A DNA stretch of 64,000 nucleotides from Variovorax gracilis. Its GTDB lineage: Bacteria; Pseudomonadota; Gammaproteobacteria; Burkholderiales; Burkholderiaceae_C. The notes beneath the pieces were generated by a model. That model did no database searches. It had not been told where the DNA came from and was given only the letters and a program-made list of their open reading frames with translations. The stretch's first letter is position 1. The number at the start of each line of letters is the position of its first letter. This document shows, one piece after another, positions 46,822 to 56,140 of this stretch. The DNA lies in contig NZ_JASZYF010000006.1 in assembly GCF_030317115.1 (NCBI RefSeq), forward strand, positions 186,001 to 250,000, in the 5' to 3' direction. Both the position numbers and the translations under genes were made by a program.

Positions 46822-49229
46822 GCCTCGTGCAATGCCAGTGCCTCGCGCTCGACGGACGTCGGCTTCGGAAGCACCAGCGTGACGATACAGCCGGCGCCTT
46901 CGGCGCTGTCGATTTCCACCGATCCGCCGTGGCGCTGCACCACGGTTCGCACCAGCAACAGCCCGAGTCCGACCCCGTGGACTTCGGGATGGGCCTCGTG
47001 ATTCAGTCGGTGGAAGGGCTGGAACAGTTGCGACTGCAGCTCGACCGGAATTCCGGGACCGTGGTCGCGGAACGCCACGCGCCAGTGCCGCTCGTCTTCC
47101 TGCACGCTGCATTCGAGGTCGGCGCCCGTCGGGGAATACTTGAGCGCGTTGCTCAGCACATTGGCCAGAGCACGCATCAACAGGTTGCGGTCGGCGATGC
47201 ACTGCGCTTCGTCGAGCGCCTTGACCAGGACGATGCGCACCTGGCGCCGGCGCGCGCGCGCCCAGCTGTCGTCGATGGTCTGCTGGAGCAATGCGACCAG
47301 TTCGAGCAGTTCGGCACGAAAGGGCTCGGCCTCGGCGCGTGCGAGGTTAACGAAGCCATCGGCCAGTTCGAGCCCTGTGTGGGCCTGGCGTTCGATGCGC
47401 GCGAGCAACGATCCGTCGGCGAAGGTTTCGGGCCGCTCGCGCGCCAGTTCGATGATGGTGAGGATCGTCGCGCTGGGCTCGCGCGCGTCGTGCGCGATGA
47501 AGCGGAGCGCTTCGTCGCGCTGGCCCTGCGCGCGCCGCATTTCCGTGATGTCGACCAGCGATACCATCCAGCCGGCGTGTTCGTTGCCCGCGTCGAAGAA
47601 GGGCACGCAGCGCAGGAGGACGGCGCGGCCTCGGGGATCTTCACCCTCGCCCAGGATCGCTCGCAGCTCGCCGAGCAAGGCGCCTTTCGGCATCATCGGC
47701 GCGCCGTTGCTGCGCGAGCGGATGCCGGCCAGGAGCCCATGGGCGTCCTGGCCGTGGATGCCGCTGGTGCCGCGCTGCCAGTAGCGTTGCGCCGCGACGT
47801 TGGCGAGCACGACCCGGCCCTCGGTGCTGAGGGTCAGCGTCGGGTCGGGCAGATGGTCGATCCCGTCGCGCACGAATCGGTGCACGTCCTGCATGCGGCG
47901 CGCGGCGGCCCACGTGGCGTCCATCTGGCGGTCGAGAAAGTCGCCGACGTTCCGCTGCGCGGCGACGGGCCGGCGGCCGACATCGCGCAAGAGTTCTTCG
48001 GTGCCGCGGCGCAAGGATCGGATGGCCGCCGAAAGCCGCATGTGGCTCCACAGCGGATAGAGCGCCAGCAGCCCGGCAACGCCCGCCGCGGGAGCGAACA
48101 GCACGTTGATCGAAGGTTGGCCCAGGATGCCGATCAGCAGCGCGAGCATGGCCCCGATCAGCGCCATCACACCCAGCGGCCTCAGCCACAGCACGCCCAG
48201 CAGCGCCACCAGCAGCGGCCCCAGATTGAAGAGCAGGTCCTGCCAGGGAGCGGCGAACTTCACGTGCTGCCCGGCGAGCGATGCCTGCAGCATGTTGGCG
48301 AAGATCTCCACCCTGGGCATGAGGCCGGGCCGGTTCGGCGCCGAGTTGGCATGCGCATCGCCGAGTCCCGGCGCCGTGGAGCCCACGAGCACGTAGCGAT
48401 CGCGAAACACGTCGGGATCCACGTTGCCGCGAAGCACGTCGACGTAGGAGACCGTCCTGAAGTGGGCGGGGCCGCGGGTGAACATGATCGCCTCCAGGTC
48501 GCGACGCAGCCAGGCGCGCGGCGTGTCATCGGGGTCCGGCGCAACGGCATCCGCGGGCTCGACGTCGGTTGGCGGCGTCGATGGCGCGCCAGCAGCCGCA
48601 CGTGCAGCCGCAGCGTCGCGCAGCGCGATCGCGAAGTGCGGACGCATGCTTTGCGCGAAGCCTTCACGGAGATAGGCGCTGCGCGCGAGGCCATCCCCGT
48701 CGACCGACAGGTGGATGTGCCCGATGCCGGCAGCGGCCTTGGCCAGCACGGGGATGGGCAGAAGCTCCTGCGGCGAGCGCTGCCCGAAGGCCTGGAGGGC
48801 CGTTGGCAGCACCACGCAGCCGCTGTCGCGCACGGCGTTTGCGAGCACCGCATCGTCGCCCGGATGGCTGGCGTCGGGCTCGGCCGACAGCAGGTCGAAG
48901 CCGATGCACTTCGGCGACTGCGCGGCGATGGCGCGCAGCAATTCGGCATGCTGTGCGCGGCGCCACGGCCAGTGGCCGATCGCATCGAGGCTTTCCTGGT
49001 CGATGGCCACGATCACGATGGCGTCTGACGGCGGCGCGGCCAGCGCGGCGCGCGCGCTGTCCTGCAGCAGCCGGTCCGCCCTCGGCATCGGCTGGGTCAG
49101 GCTGAGCACGCTGACCAGCGACACCAGCGCGGACGCCAGCATCAGCCAGGGGCCGCGCCGCTGCGCCCAGCGCCAGCGTCCGGAAGGTAGCGCCAGGTCC
49201 GCCGGGTGCCGCGGACGCCCAGGGCTCAT
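46818..49229 (-). CDS. CHASE2-domain sensor histidine kinase
   Basis: An 803-residue membrane kinase. After one N-terminal helix (WLMLASALVSLVSVLSL), a periplasmic CHASE2 domain covers about residues 45-310 (IVIVAIDQESLDAIGHWPWR, CIGFDLLSAEPD, VLVGSTAPGLGD). Three membrane helices follow, then a PAS-like region and a HisKA/HATPase unit with the acceptor His in FIAHDAREPSATI and the G2 box VGLGLLLVRTVVQRHGGSV. The ligand is unknown. ATGA overlaps connect it to the response regulator before it and the Nudix gene after it. Confidence 0.9.
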   Translation of the reverse strand: MSPGRPRHPADLALPSGRWRWAQRRGPWLMLASALVSLVSVLSLTQPMPRADRLLQDSARAALAAPPSDAIVIVAIDQESLDAIGHWPWRRAQHAELLRAIAAQSPKCIGFDLLSAEPDASHPGDDAVLANAVRDSGCVVLPTALQAFGQRSPQELLPIPVLAKAAAGIGHIHLSVDGDGLARSAYLREGFAQSMRPHFAIALRDAAAARAAAGAPSTPPTDVEPADAVAPDPDDTPRAWLRRDLEAIMFTRGPAHFRTVSYVDVLRGNVDPDVFRDRYVLVGSTAPGLGDAHANSAPNRPGLMPRVEIFANMLQASLAGQHVKFAAPWQDLLFNLGPLLVALLGVLWLRPLGVMALIGAMLALLIGILGQPSINVLFAPAAGVAGLLALYPLWSHMRLSAAIRSLRRGTEELLRDVGRRPVAAQRNVGDFLDRQMDATWAAARRMQDVHRFVRDGIDHLPDPTLTLSTEGRVVLANVAAQRYWQRGTSGIHGQDAHGLLAGIRSRSNGAPMMPKGALLGELRAILGEGEDPRGRAVLLRCVPFFDAGNEHAGWMVSLVDITEMRRAQGQRDEALRFIAHDAREPSATILTIIELARERPETFADGSLLARIERQAHTGLELADGFVNLARAEAEPFRAELLELVALLQQTIDDSWARARRRQVRIVLVKALDEAQCIADRNLLMRALANVLSNALKYSPTGADLECSVQEDERHWRVAFRDHGPGIPVELQSQLFQPFHRLNHEAHPEVHGVGLGLLLVRTVVQRHGGSVEIDSAEGAGCIVTLVLPKPTSVEREALALHEA

Positions 49230-49954
49230 TCCGAATGGCTCGTCGTGTTGTAGAGCGGGCTGAGGACGGTGGCGTCGATGGACTCCAGCCGGTAGCCGAG
49301 GCCGTACACAGCGGAGAGAAGAAATCCGTTGGATGGCATCAGGTCCAGCTTCACGCGCAGGCGGGAGATGTGCGTGTCGAGCGAGCGCGAAGGCGATTCG
49401 CCCCCGACGCCCCACACCGCTTCGCGCAGATGTTCGCGCGACAGCAGGCGGCCGATGTTCTGGAACAGGAAGAGGGCCAGCTCGTATTCGCGGTGGCTCA
49501 GATCGGTCGTCTTTCCGTGCACCCGCAGGCTGCGCGTCGCTGGAACGAAGTGATAGGCGCCGAAGACCAGGTCGGCATCGTGCTGCGCCGGATAGGAGCG
49601 ACGCAGCAGCGCGCGAACGCGGGCCTGCAGTTCGGCTACGCGGATCGGCTTGACCATGAAGTCATCGGCGCCGGCCGCGAGCCCCTCCACCATGTCCTTT
49701 TCTTCGCGCCGGTTCGTCACGAAGAGGATGGGGATGCGGCTGCTGAGATCCTCGCGGATCCATCGCACCACTCGCGGTCCCTGCACGTCGGGGAGGGTCC
49801 AATCGAGGATCAGCAGGTCGTATGTCTGCTGGCGGAGATCGCGCAACAGCGTTTTCCCATCGCTGAAGCCATGGCATTCGTGACCAATGCCTTCCATCGT
49901 GTGGCGGATCAGTTCGAGCTGGACCGCCTCGTCGTCGAGCGCTGCAATTCGCAT
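49226..49954 (-). CDS. OmpR-family response regulator
   Basis: A 242-residue regulator with receiver (MRIAALDDEAVQLELI, acceptor Asp in LLILDWTLPDVQGP, switch Lys in DFMVKPIRVAEL) and a winged-helix DNA-binding domain (RSLRVHGKTTDLSHREYELA, LLSREHLREAVWG, DTHISRLRVKLDL). It heads an operon with the CHASE2 kinase and a Nudix gene. Its promoter must lie in the 265-bp region shared with the divergent pnt operon. Confidence 0.93.
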   Translation of the reverse strand: MRIAALDDEAVQLELIRHTMEGIGHECHGFSDGKTLLRDLRQQTYDLLILDWTLPDVQGPRVVRWIREDLSSRIPILFVTNRREEKDMVEGLAAGADDFMVKPIRVAELQARVRALLRRSYPAQHDADLVFGAYHFVPATRSLRVHGKTTDLSHREYELALFLFQNIGRLLSREHLREAVWGVGGESPSRSLDTHISRLRVKLDLMPSNGFLLSAVYGLGYRLESIDATVLSPLYNTTSHSE

Positions 49955-50219
49955 TCCATTCCCTGTATCTCGTTATTCGTGCCGAAGTCTCTTGATCGGT
50001 CACGTGCCGGGAGTGTACCTATTGACGCGCGTTTCGGCGTGGCGATTTGTTCACGCGATCAATGGGTGCATACCCCAATGTCGCTATCGATTTGGTAGCG
50101 TCAAGCGCTGTGTGGACGCAGACGCAACATACTTGAAGCAGCGCCTCTGGGACAACTTGTGGGGCGCGTCTTCATGTAAGCTCGGCGCGAAATTTCAATG
50201 CTGCCCTGAGGAGAAGTCC

Positions 50220-51350
50220 ATGCTGATAGGCGTGCCGGCCGAAACTGCGCTAGGCGAAACCCGTGTCGCCGTCACTCCGGAGACGGCGAAAAAGCTCACG
50301 GCGCAGGGCCACACCGTGCGTGTGCAGTCAGGCGCCGGCGTTGCCGCCAGCGTCACCGATGCGGCCTACCAGGCCGCCGGTGCCGAGATCACCGACCAGG
50401 CCGGGGCCTTCGGCGCCGACATCGTTCTCAAGGTGCGCTCGCCGTTCGACAACGAGATCGCGCTGATGAAGCCGGGCACCGTTGTCATCGGCATGCTCAA
50501 TCCCTTCGATACCGCCGGCCTGCAACGGCTTGCGGCGGCAGGGCTCGCCGCCTTCGCGCTCGAGGCCGCCCCGCGCACCACGCGCGCGCAGAGCATGGAC
50601 GTGCTGTCCTCGCAGGCCAACATCGCGGGCTACAAGGCCGTGATGATCGCGGCCGACAGATACCAGCGCTTCTTCCCCATGCTGATGACCGCGGCCGGCA
50701 CGGTGAAAGCGGCGCGTGTCGTCATCCTGGGTGTCGGCGTTGCGGGCTTGCAGGCGATCGCCACGGCCAAGCGGCTGGGCGCCGTCATCGAGGCTTCGGA
50801 CGTGCGCCCGAGCGTCAAGGAACAGATCGAGTCGCTGGGCGGCAAGTTCATCGAGGTGTCCTACGACACGGATGAAGAAAAAGAAGCCGCTGTCGGTGTC
50901 GGTGGCTACGCCAAGCCGATGCCGCCGAGCTGGCTGGCGCGCCAGCAGGTCGAGGTCGCCAAGCGCGTGGCGCTGGCCGACATCGTGATCAGCACCGCGC
51001 TGATCCCGGGCCGCGCCGCGCCGACGCTGATCACCGAGGACATGGTGAAGTCGATGAAGCCGGGTTCGGTCATCGTGGACATCGCCGCAGGCAAGGGGCC
51101 TGATGGCGTCGGCGGCAACTGTCCGCTTTCCGAGGCCGACAAGACGGTGGTGAAACACGGCGTGACGATCGTCGGAGAGACCAATCTCGCTGCACTGGTC
51201 GCGGCGGACGCCTCCTCGCTCTATGCGCGCAACGTGCTCGACTTCCTGAAGCTCATCGTGACCAAGGAAGGCACGCTGAAGATCGACCTCGAAGACGACA
51301 TCGTGGCGGCCTGCCGCATGGCGCAAGACGGCCAGGTCACGAAGAAATAA
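50220..51350 (+). CDS. pntA: NAD(P) transhydrogenase subunit alpha, part 1 (domain I)
   Basis: A 376-residue soluble NAD(H)-binding subunit of proton-translocating transhydrogenase. It has the alanine dehydrogenase/PNT N-terminal domain (IGVPAETALGETRVAVTPET), the mobile-loop region and the Rossmann motif VVILGVGVAGLQAIATAKRL. The catalytic Gln-Asp segment appears in the MDVLSSQANIAGYKAVMIAA region. The gene split into alpha-1, alpha-2 and beta follows the Rhodospirillum rubrum type rather than E. coli. GAGGAGAAG precedes the ATG at 50220. Confidence 0.95.
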   Translation: MLIGVPAETALGETRVAVTPETAKKLTAQGHTVRVQSGAGVAASVTDAAYQAAGAEITDQAGAFGADIVLKVRSPFDNEIALMKPGTVVIGMLNPFDTAGLQRLAAAGLAAFALEAAPRTTRAQSMDVLSSQANIAGYKAVMIAADRYQRFFPMLMTAAGTVKAARVVILGVGVAGLQAIATAKRLGAVIEASDVRPSVKEQIESLGGKFIEVSYDTDEEKEAAVGVGGYAKPMPPSWLARQQVEVAKRVALADIVISTALIPGRAAPTLITEDMVKSMKPGSVIVDIAAGKGPDGVGGNCPLSEADKTVVKHGVTIVGETNLAALVAADASSLYARNVLDFLKLIVTKEGTLKIDLEDDIVAACRMAQDGQVTKK

Positions 51351-51381
51351 GCGAACCAGCGAACCGCGAGGAGAAGCAGCC

Positions 51382-51708
51382 ATGGATCCCGTTTCACACA
51401 CCGTCATCAACCTCATCATCTTCGTGCTGGCCATCTACGTCGGCTATCACGTGGTGTGGACTGTCACGCCGGCGTTGCACACGCCGCTGATGGCGGTCAC
51501 CAACGCCATCTCGGCGATCGTGATCGTCGGCGCCATGCTGGCGGCGGCGCTCACCGAAAGCGGCCTGGGCAAGACCATGGGCGTGCTGGCGGTCGCGCTC
51601 GCGGCGGTGAACGTCTTCGGCGGCTTCCTGGTCACCCGGCGCATGCTGGAGATGTTCAAGAAGAAGGACAAGAAGGCACCTGCTGCCGAAAAGGGGAATG
51701 CAGCATGA
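51382..51708 (+). CDS. pntAB: NAD(P) transhydrogenase subunit alpha, part 2 (membrane domain)
   Basis: A 108-residue membrane subunit with three helices (VINLIIFVLAIYVGYHVVWT, LMAVTNAISAIVIVGAMLAA, VLAVALAAVNVFGGFLVTRR), forming part of the proton channel (domain II). The motif GYHVVWTVTPALHTPLMAVT is conserved in PNT alpha-2. Strong GAGGAGAAG site upstream. Its TGA overlaps the ATG of a 29-codon ORF made from repeat copy D. Confidence 0.95.
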   Translation: MDPVSHTVINLIIFVLAIYVGYHVVWTVTPALHTPLMAVTNAISAIVIVGAMLAAALTESGLGKTMGVLAVALAAVNVFGGFLVTRRMLEMFKKKDKKAPAAEKGNAA

Positions 51709-51794
51709 GCGCCGCACGACCGCTCGAAGGCGCGGGCCCCCTTGAGGGGGTGCGCGAAGCACACGAAGTGGCAAGCCTGGGGGAGAGCCAATAA
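51705..51794 (+). CDS. 29-codon ORF formed by a repeat between pntAB and pntB
   Basis: The frame starts with ATGA over the pntAB stop and ends with TAATG over the pntB start; the whole insert is open. The encoded peptide (SAARPLEGAGPLEGVREAHE, then VASLGESQ) has no domain and is simply a translation of repeat copy D. It lets ribosomes run from pntAB into pntB, and the CTGGGGGAGAG end of the repeat serves as the pntB ribosome site. Whether the peptide itself has a function is unknown. Confidence 0.5.
   Translation: MSAARPLEGAGPLEGVREAHEVASLGESQ
51725..51789 (-). repeat. Dispersed palindromic repeat, copy D (reverse orientation, inside the pnt operon)
   Basis: On the minus strand it reads GCTCTCCCCCAGGCTTGCCA, CTTCGTGTG and then a CCCCCTCAAGGGGG hairpin, matching the first 60 or so bases of the other copies. 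The second palindrome is replaced by GCGCCTTCGAGCGG. The pnt gene start and stop codons fit exactly around it. Confidence 0.8.
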
Positions 51795-53281
51795 TGTCCA
51801 TGAACGTTGTCACGCTGCTGTACCTCATCGCGTCGGTCTGCTTCATCCAGGCCCTCAAGGGCCTCTCCCACCCCACGACGTCCATCCGCGGCAACATCTT
51901 CGGCATGGTCGGCATGGCCATCGCCATGCTGACCACCGCGGCATTGATCGTCCAACTCTCCGGCGGCAAGGCCATGGGCATGGCCTGGGTGCTGCTGGGC
52001 GTGGTCGTCGGCGGCGGCTACGGCGCCTACCGCGCCAAGACCGTCGAGATGACGCAGATGCCCGAGTTGGTGGCCTTCTTCCACAGCATGATCGGCCTGG
52101 CGGCCGTCTTCATCGCGGTGGCCGCGGTGGTCGAGCCCTGGGCCTTCGGCATCACGCCGGCACCGGTCGCGGCTGCCGTGGGTGTCAACACGCCCGAAGG
52201 GGCTGCCGTCATCGACGGCTTCCTGCGCTACGCCATTCCAGCGGGCAACCGGCTGGAGCTGTTCCTGGGCGCGGCCATCGGTGCCATCACCTTCAGCGGC
52301 TCGGTCATCGCCTTCGGCAAGCTCTCGGGCAAGTACAAGTTCCGGCTGTTCCAGGGTGCGCCGGTGCAGTTCAAGGGCCAGCACATGCTCAACCTCGTGC
52401 TGGGCCTGCTGACCATCGGCCTCGGGCTGGTCTACATGGCCACCGAGAGCTGGGCCGCCTTCCTCGCGATGCTGCTGCTGGCCTTCGTGATGGGCGTGCT
52501 GATCATCATCCCGATCGGCGGCGCCGACATGCCGGTGGTGGTGTCGATGCTCAACAGCTACTCGGGCTGGGCGGCGGCGGGTATCGGCTTCAGCCTGAAC
52601 AACGCGATGCTGATCGTGGCCGGTTCGCTGGTGGGCTCCTCGGGTGCGATCCTGAGCTACATCATGTGCAAGGCGATGAACCGCTCGTTCTTCAACGTGA
52701 TCCTGGGCGGCTTCGGCGGTGAGGCGGCCAGTGCCGCTACCGGTGCCAAGGAGCAGCGCCCGGTCAAGAGCGGCAGCGCCGATGACGCGGCCTTCGTTCT
52801 CTCCAATGCCGAGACCGTGATCATCGTGCCGGGCTATGGCCTCGCCGTGGCGCGCGCGCAGCACGCCGTGAAGGAGCTCGCCGCCAAGCTCACCGAGCAC
52901 GGCGTGACCGTCAAGTACGCGATCCATCCCGTGGCGGGGCGCATGCCGGGCCACATGAACGTGCTGCTGGCGGAAGCCGAAGTGCCCTACGACCAGGTGT
53001 TCGAGATGGAAGACATCAACGGCGAGTTCGGCCAGGCCGACGTCGCGATCATCCTGGGCGCCAACGACGTGGTGAACCCGGCCGCGCTGCAGAAGGGAAC
53101 GCCGATCTACGGCATGCCGATCCTGGAGGCCTACAAGGCCAAGACGGTGATCGTGAACAAGCGTTCGATGGCCGCGGGCTACGCAGGCCTGGACAACGAA
53201 CTGTTCTACATGGACAAGACCATGATGGTCTTCGGCGACGCCAAGAAGGTGGTCGAGGACATGGCGAAGGCAATCGAGTAA
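51794..53281 (+). CDS. pntB: NAD(P) transhydrogenase subunit beta
   Basis: A 495-residue subunit. Nine or so membrane helices cover residues 1-270 (GGADMPVVVSMLNSYSGWAA is conserved), then the soluble NADP(H)-binding domain III with VIIVPGYGLAVARAQHAVKE and the Rossmann-like region VEVPYDQVFEM-type EVPYDQVFEMEDINGEFGQA. With the alpha subunits it uses the proton gradient to make NADPH from NADH and NADP. Translation starts at 51794 on a TAATG junction with the repeat ORF, whose GGGGGAGAG is the ribosome site. Confidence 0.96.
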   Translation: MSMNVVTLLYLIASVCFIQALKGLSHPTTSIRGNIFGMVGMAIAMLTTAALIVQLSGGKAMGMAWVLLGVVVGGGYGAYRAKTVEMTQMPELVAFFHSMIGLAAVFIAVAAVVEPWAFGITPAPVAAAVGVNTPEGAAVIDGFLRYAIPAGNRLELFLGAAIGAITFSGSVIAFGKLSGKYKFRLFQGAPVQFKGQHMLNLVLGLLTIGLGLVYMATESWAAFLAMLLLAFVMGVLIIIPIGGADMPVVVSMLNSYSGWAAAGIGFSLNNAMLIVAGSLVGSSGAILSYIMCKAMNRSFFNVILGGFGGEAASAATGAKEQRPVKSGSADDAAFVLSNAETVIIVPGYGLAVARAQHAVKELAAKLTEHGVTVKYAIHPVAGRMPGHMNVLLAEAEVPYDQVFEMEDINGEFGQADVAIILGANDVVNPAALQKGTPIYGMPILEAYKAKTVIVNKRSMAAGYAGLDNELFYMDKTMMVFGDAKKVVEDMAKAIE

Positions 53282-53304
53282 TTTTCGGCGCCGCGCTTGA
53301 AAAC

Positions 53305-53332
53305 CACGGGCCGCGCAGTGTCGCGGCCCGTG
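53305..53332 (+). terminator. Perfect hairpin after pntB
   Basis: CACGGGCCGCG and CGCGGCCCGTG form an 11-bp perfect stem with a 6-base loop, 24 bp after the pntB stop. There is no T run after it, so it may stabilise or end the pnt message in a less typical way. It stands 68 bp before fadD. Confidence 0.55.
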
Positions 53333-53399
53333 CCGCATCCGATCGTCAAGTTACGATGGCGGCAAATTTCCTTACAAGATTTCGCACTGGAGACTCACT

Positions 53400-55079
53400 G
53401 TGACTGATCGCCCCTGGCTCGGCAGCTATCCGCAAGGCGTGCCCGCCGACATCGACGCCTCGCGCTACCCCTCGCTGGTCGCGCTGATGGAAGAAAGCTT
53501 TTCCAAATACGCCGACCGTACGGCCTATAGCTTCATGGGCAAGGACGTGAGCTACGCCGACGTCGACCGTCAGAGTCGCGCCTTCGCTGGCTATCTGCAG
53601 GGCCTCGGCCTCGTCAAGGGTGACCGCATCGCGGTGATGATGCCCAACTGTCCGCAGTACCCGATCGCGGTGGCCGGCCTGTTGCGCGCCGGCCTGATCC
53701 TCGTCAACGTGAACCCGCTCTACACGCCGCGGGAGCTGGAGCACCAGCTCAAGGATTCCGGCTCCAAGGCGATCGTCATCATGGAGAACTTCGGCACCAC
53801 GCTGCAGCAATGCATCGCGGCCACGCCGGTCAAGCACGTCGTGCTGGCCGCGATGGGCGACCGGCTGGGCCTGCTCAAGGGAACGCTGGTCAACTACGTG
53901 GTGCGAAACGTCAAGAAGATGGTGCCCCAGTACAGCCTGCCCGGCGCGGTGCGTTTCAACGAGGCGCTCGAAAAGGGCGCGTCGCGCACCGTCCAGCCGG
54001 CGGCGATCGGCCCCGACGACGTCGCGGTGCTGCAATACACCGGCGGCACCACGGGCGTGTCGAAGGGTGCGGTGCTGCTGCATCGCAATGTGATCGCCAA
54101 CGTGCTGCAGTCTGAAGCCTGGAACGATCCGGTCATGCAGAAGGTGCCCGCCGGCGAGCAGCCGACCAGCGTGTGCGCGCTGCCGCTGTATCACATCTTC
54201 GCCTTCACCGTGAACATGATGCTGAGCATGCGCACGGGCGGAAAGCTGATCCTGATCCCGAACCCGCGCGACATCGCCGGCGTGCTCAAGGAGTTGTCGA
54301 AGCACACCTTCCACAGCTTTCCCGCCGTCAACACGCTGTTCAATGGCCTCGCGAACCATCCTGATTTCAACACCGTCAACTGGAAGAACCTGAAGGTCTC
54401 CGTCGGCGGCGGCATGGCGGTGCAGGGCGCGGTGGCCAAGCTGTGGCTCGACAAGACGGGCTGCCCGATCTGCGAAGGCTATGGCCTTTCCGAAACCTCG
54501 CCCTCGGTCACCTGCAATCCGACGACGAGCATCGCGTACACCGGCACGATCGGCGTGCCCTTGCCCAGCACCTACGTGAAGCTGCTCGATGACGACGGCC
54601 ATGATGTCGCCCCGGGCCAGGCCGGCGAAGTCGCGGTCAAGGGGCCGCAGGTGATGGCCGGCTACTGGCAGCGGCCCGACGAAACAGCCAAGGTCATGAC
54701 CGCCGACGGCTACTTCAAGACCGGCGACGTCGGCGTGGTCGACGAACGCGGCTACTTCAAGATCGTCGATCGCAAGAAGGACATGATCCTGGTATCGGGC
54801 TTCAACGTGTACCCGAACGAGATCGAGGACGTGGTCGCGCAGATCCCTGGCGTGCTCGAATGCGCCGCGGTGGGCGTTGCCGACGACAAGACCGGCGAGA
54901 CCGTGAAGCTCGTGATCGTCAAGAAGGACGCCGACCTCACCGAGGCCGCGATCCGCGAGTTCTGCCGCGCGAACCTCACCGGCTACAAGCAGCCGCGTGT
55001 CATCGAGTTCCGTACGGACCTCCCCAAGACGCCGGTCGGCAAGATCCTGCGACGCGAACTGCGCGACGTCAAAAAGTAA
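53400..55079 (+). CDS. fadD: Long-chain fatty acid-CoA ligase
   Basis: A 559-residue AMP-forming ligase with AMP-binding motif LQYTGGTTGVSKGAVLLHRN, the FACS signature region YFKTGDVGVVDERGYFKIVD with RKKDMILVSGFNVYPNEIED, and the C-terminal catalytic Lys in LPKTPVGKILRREL. It matches E. coli FadD in length and motifs and activates fatty acids for beta-oxidation or lipid synthesis. It starts with GTG; CTGGAG about nine bases upstream supports that start. It is more typical of FadD than the ligase at 43247-44983. Confidence 0.95.
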   Translation: MTDRPWLGSYPQGVPADIDASRYPSLVALMEESFSKYADRTAYSFMGKDVSYADVDRQSRAFAGYLQGLGLVKGDRIAVMMPNCPQYPIAVAGLLRAGLILVNVNPLYTPRELEHQLKDSGSKAIVIMENFGTTLQQCIAATPVKHVVLAAMGDRLGLLKGTLVNYVVRNVKKMVPQYSLPGAVRFNEALEKGASRTVQPAAIGPDDVAVLQYTGGTTGVSKGAVLLHRNVIANVLQSEAWNDPVMQKVPAGEQPTSVCALPLYHIFAFTVNMMLSMRTGGKLILIPNPRDIAGVLKELSKHTFHSFPAVNTLFNGLANHPDFNTVNWKNLKVSVGGGMAVQGAVAKLWLDKTGCPICEGYGLSETSPSVTCNPTTSIAYTGTIGVPLPSTYVKLLDDDGHDVAPGQAGEVAVKGPQVMAGYWQRPDETAKVMTADGYFKTGDVGVVDERGYFKIVDRKKDMILVSGFNVYPNEIEDVVAQIPGVLECAAVGVADDKTGETVKLVIVKKDADLTEAAIREFCRANLTGYKQPRVIEFRTDLPKTPVGKILRRELRDVKK

Positions 55080-55129
55080 GGGTTCGGCCCGGGACGCGAC
55101 CCGGCATCGCTCTTGCATATTGGGACTGA

Positions 55130-56140
55130 ATGTTCCGATTCATCCTGACCCGCGCCAGCCTCCTCGTGCCGACCTTCATCGGCATGACGCTGCTCGCGTT
55201 TTTCCTGATCCGGCTGGTGCCGGGCGACCCCATCGAGACGCTCGCCGGCGAGCGCGGCATCGATCCGGTGCGGCACGCGCAGTTGCTGAAGGACTATGGC
55301 CTCGACAAGCCGCTCTTCACGCAATACGGCATCTATATCGAGCGCGTGATGCACGGCGACCTGGGCAAGTCGGTCATCACGCAGGAGCCGGTGATGAGCG
55401 AGTTTCTCGCGCTCTTCCCGGCCACCGTCGAGTTGGCGGTGTGCGCCATCCTCTTCGCGCTCTTGCTCGGCATTCCGGCGGGCATCATCGCGGCGGTCAA
55501 GCGCAACTCGCTGTTCGACCACGGGGTGATGGCGACCTCGCTCACCGGCTATTCGATGCCCATCTTCTGGTGGGGGTTGCTGCTGATCCTGTTCTTTTCG
55601 GTGCAGCTCGGATGGACGCCGGTCTCGGGCCGCATCGCGGTGCAGTACTACATCGAGCCAGTGACCGGCTTCCTTCTGATCGACTCGTTGCTGTCGGATG
55701 ACAAGGGCGCGTTCTTCTCGGCGCTGCAGCACCTGATCCTGCCGGCCATCGTGCTGGGCACCAACACGCTGGCGGTGATCGCGCGGATGACGCGGTCGGC
55801 CATGCTCGAGGTGCTCGGCGAGGACTACATCCGCACTGCGCGCGCGAAGGGCCTTGCGCCGCTGCGCGTGGTGGGCGTGCACGCGCTGCGCAACGCGCTC
55901 ATCCCGGTGGTCACGGTCATCGGGCTGCAGGTGGGTGTGCTCTTCACGGGCGCCATCCTGACCGAGACGATCTTTTCCTGGCCCGGTGTCGGCAAGTGGC
56001 TGATCGAAGCCATCGGCCGGCGCGACTATCCGGTGCTCCAGGGTGGCATGCTGCTGCTCGGCGTCATCGTAATGGTGGTCAACGTCGTGGTCGATCTGGC
56101 CTACGGCTTCATCAATCCCCGAATCCGGCAATCGCGATGA
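55130..56140 (+). CDS. dppB: Dipeptide ABC transporter permease
   Basis: A 336-residue inner-membrane permease with the N-terminal motif RLVPGDPIETLAGERGIDP of DppB/OppB proteins, about six helices, and the EAA loop RTARAKGLAPLRVVGVHALR that contacts the ATPases. It forms the pore with the next gene's product. The start lies 50 bp after fadD. The stop overlaps dppC by ATGA. Ligands in the family are di- and oligopeptides or heme; the exact one is unknown. Confidence 0.93.
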   Translation: MFRFILTRASLLVPTFIGMTLLAFFLIRLVPGDPIETLAGERGIDPVRHAQLLKDYGLDKPLFTQYGIYIERVMHGDLGKSVITQEPVMSEFLALFPATVELAVCAILFALLLGIPAGIIAAVKRNSLFDHGVMATSLTGYSMPIFWWGLLLILFFSVQLGWTPVSGRIAVQYYIEPVTGFLLIDSLLSDDKGAFFSALQHLILPAIVLGTNTLAVIARMTRSAMLEVLGEDYIRTARAKGLAPLRVVGVHALRNALIPVVTVIGLQVGVLFTGAILTETIFSWPGVGKWLIEAIGRRDYPVLQGGMLLLGVIVMVVNVVVDLAYGFINPRIRQSR

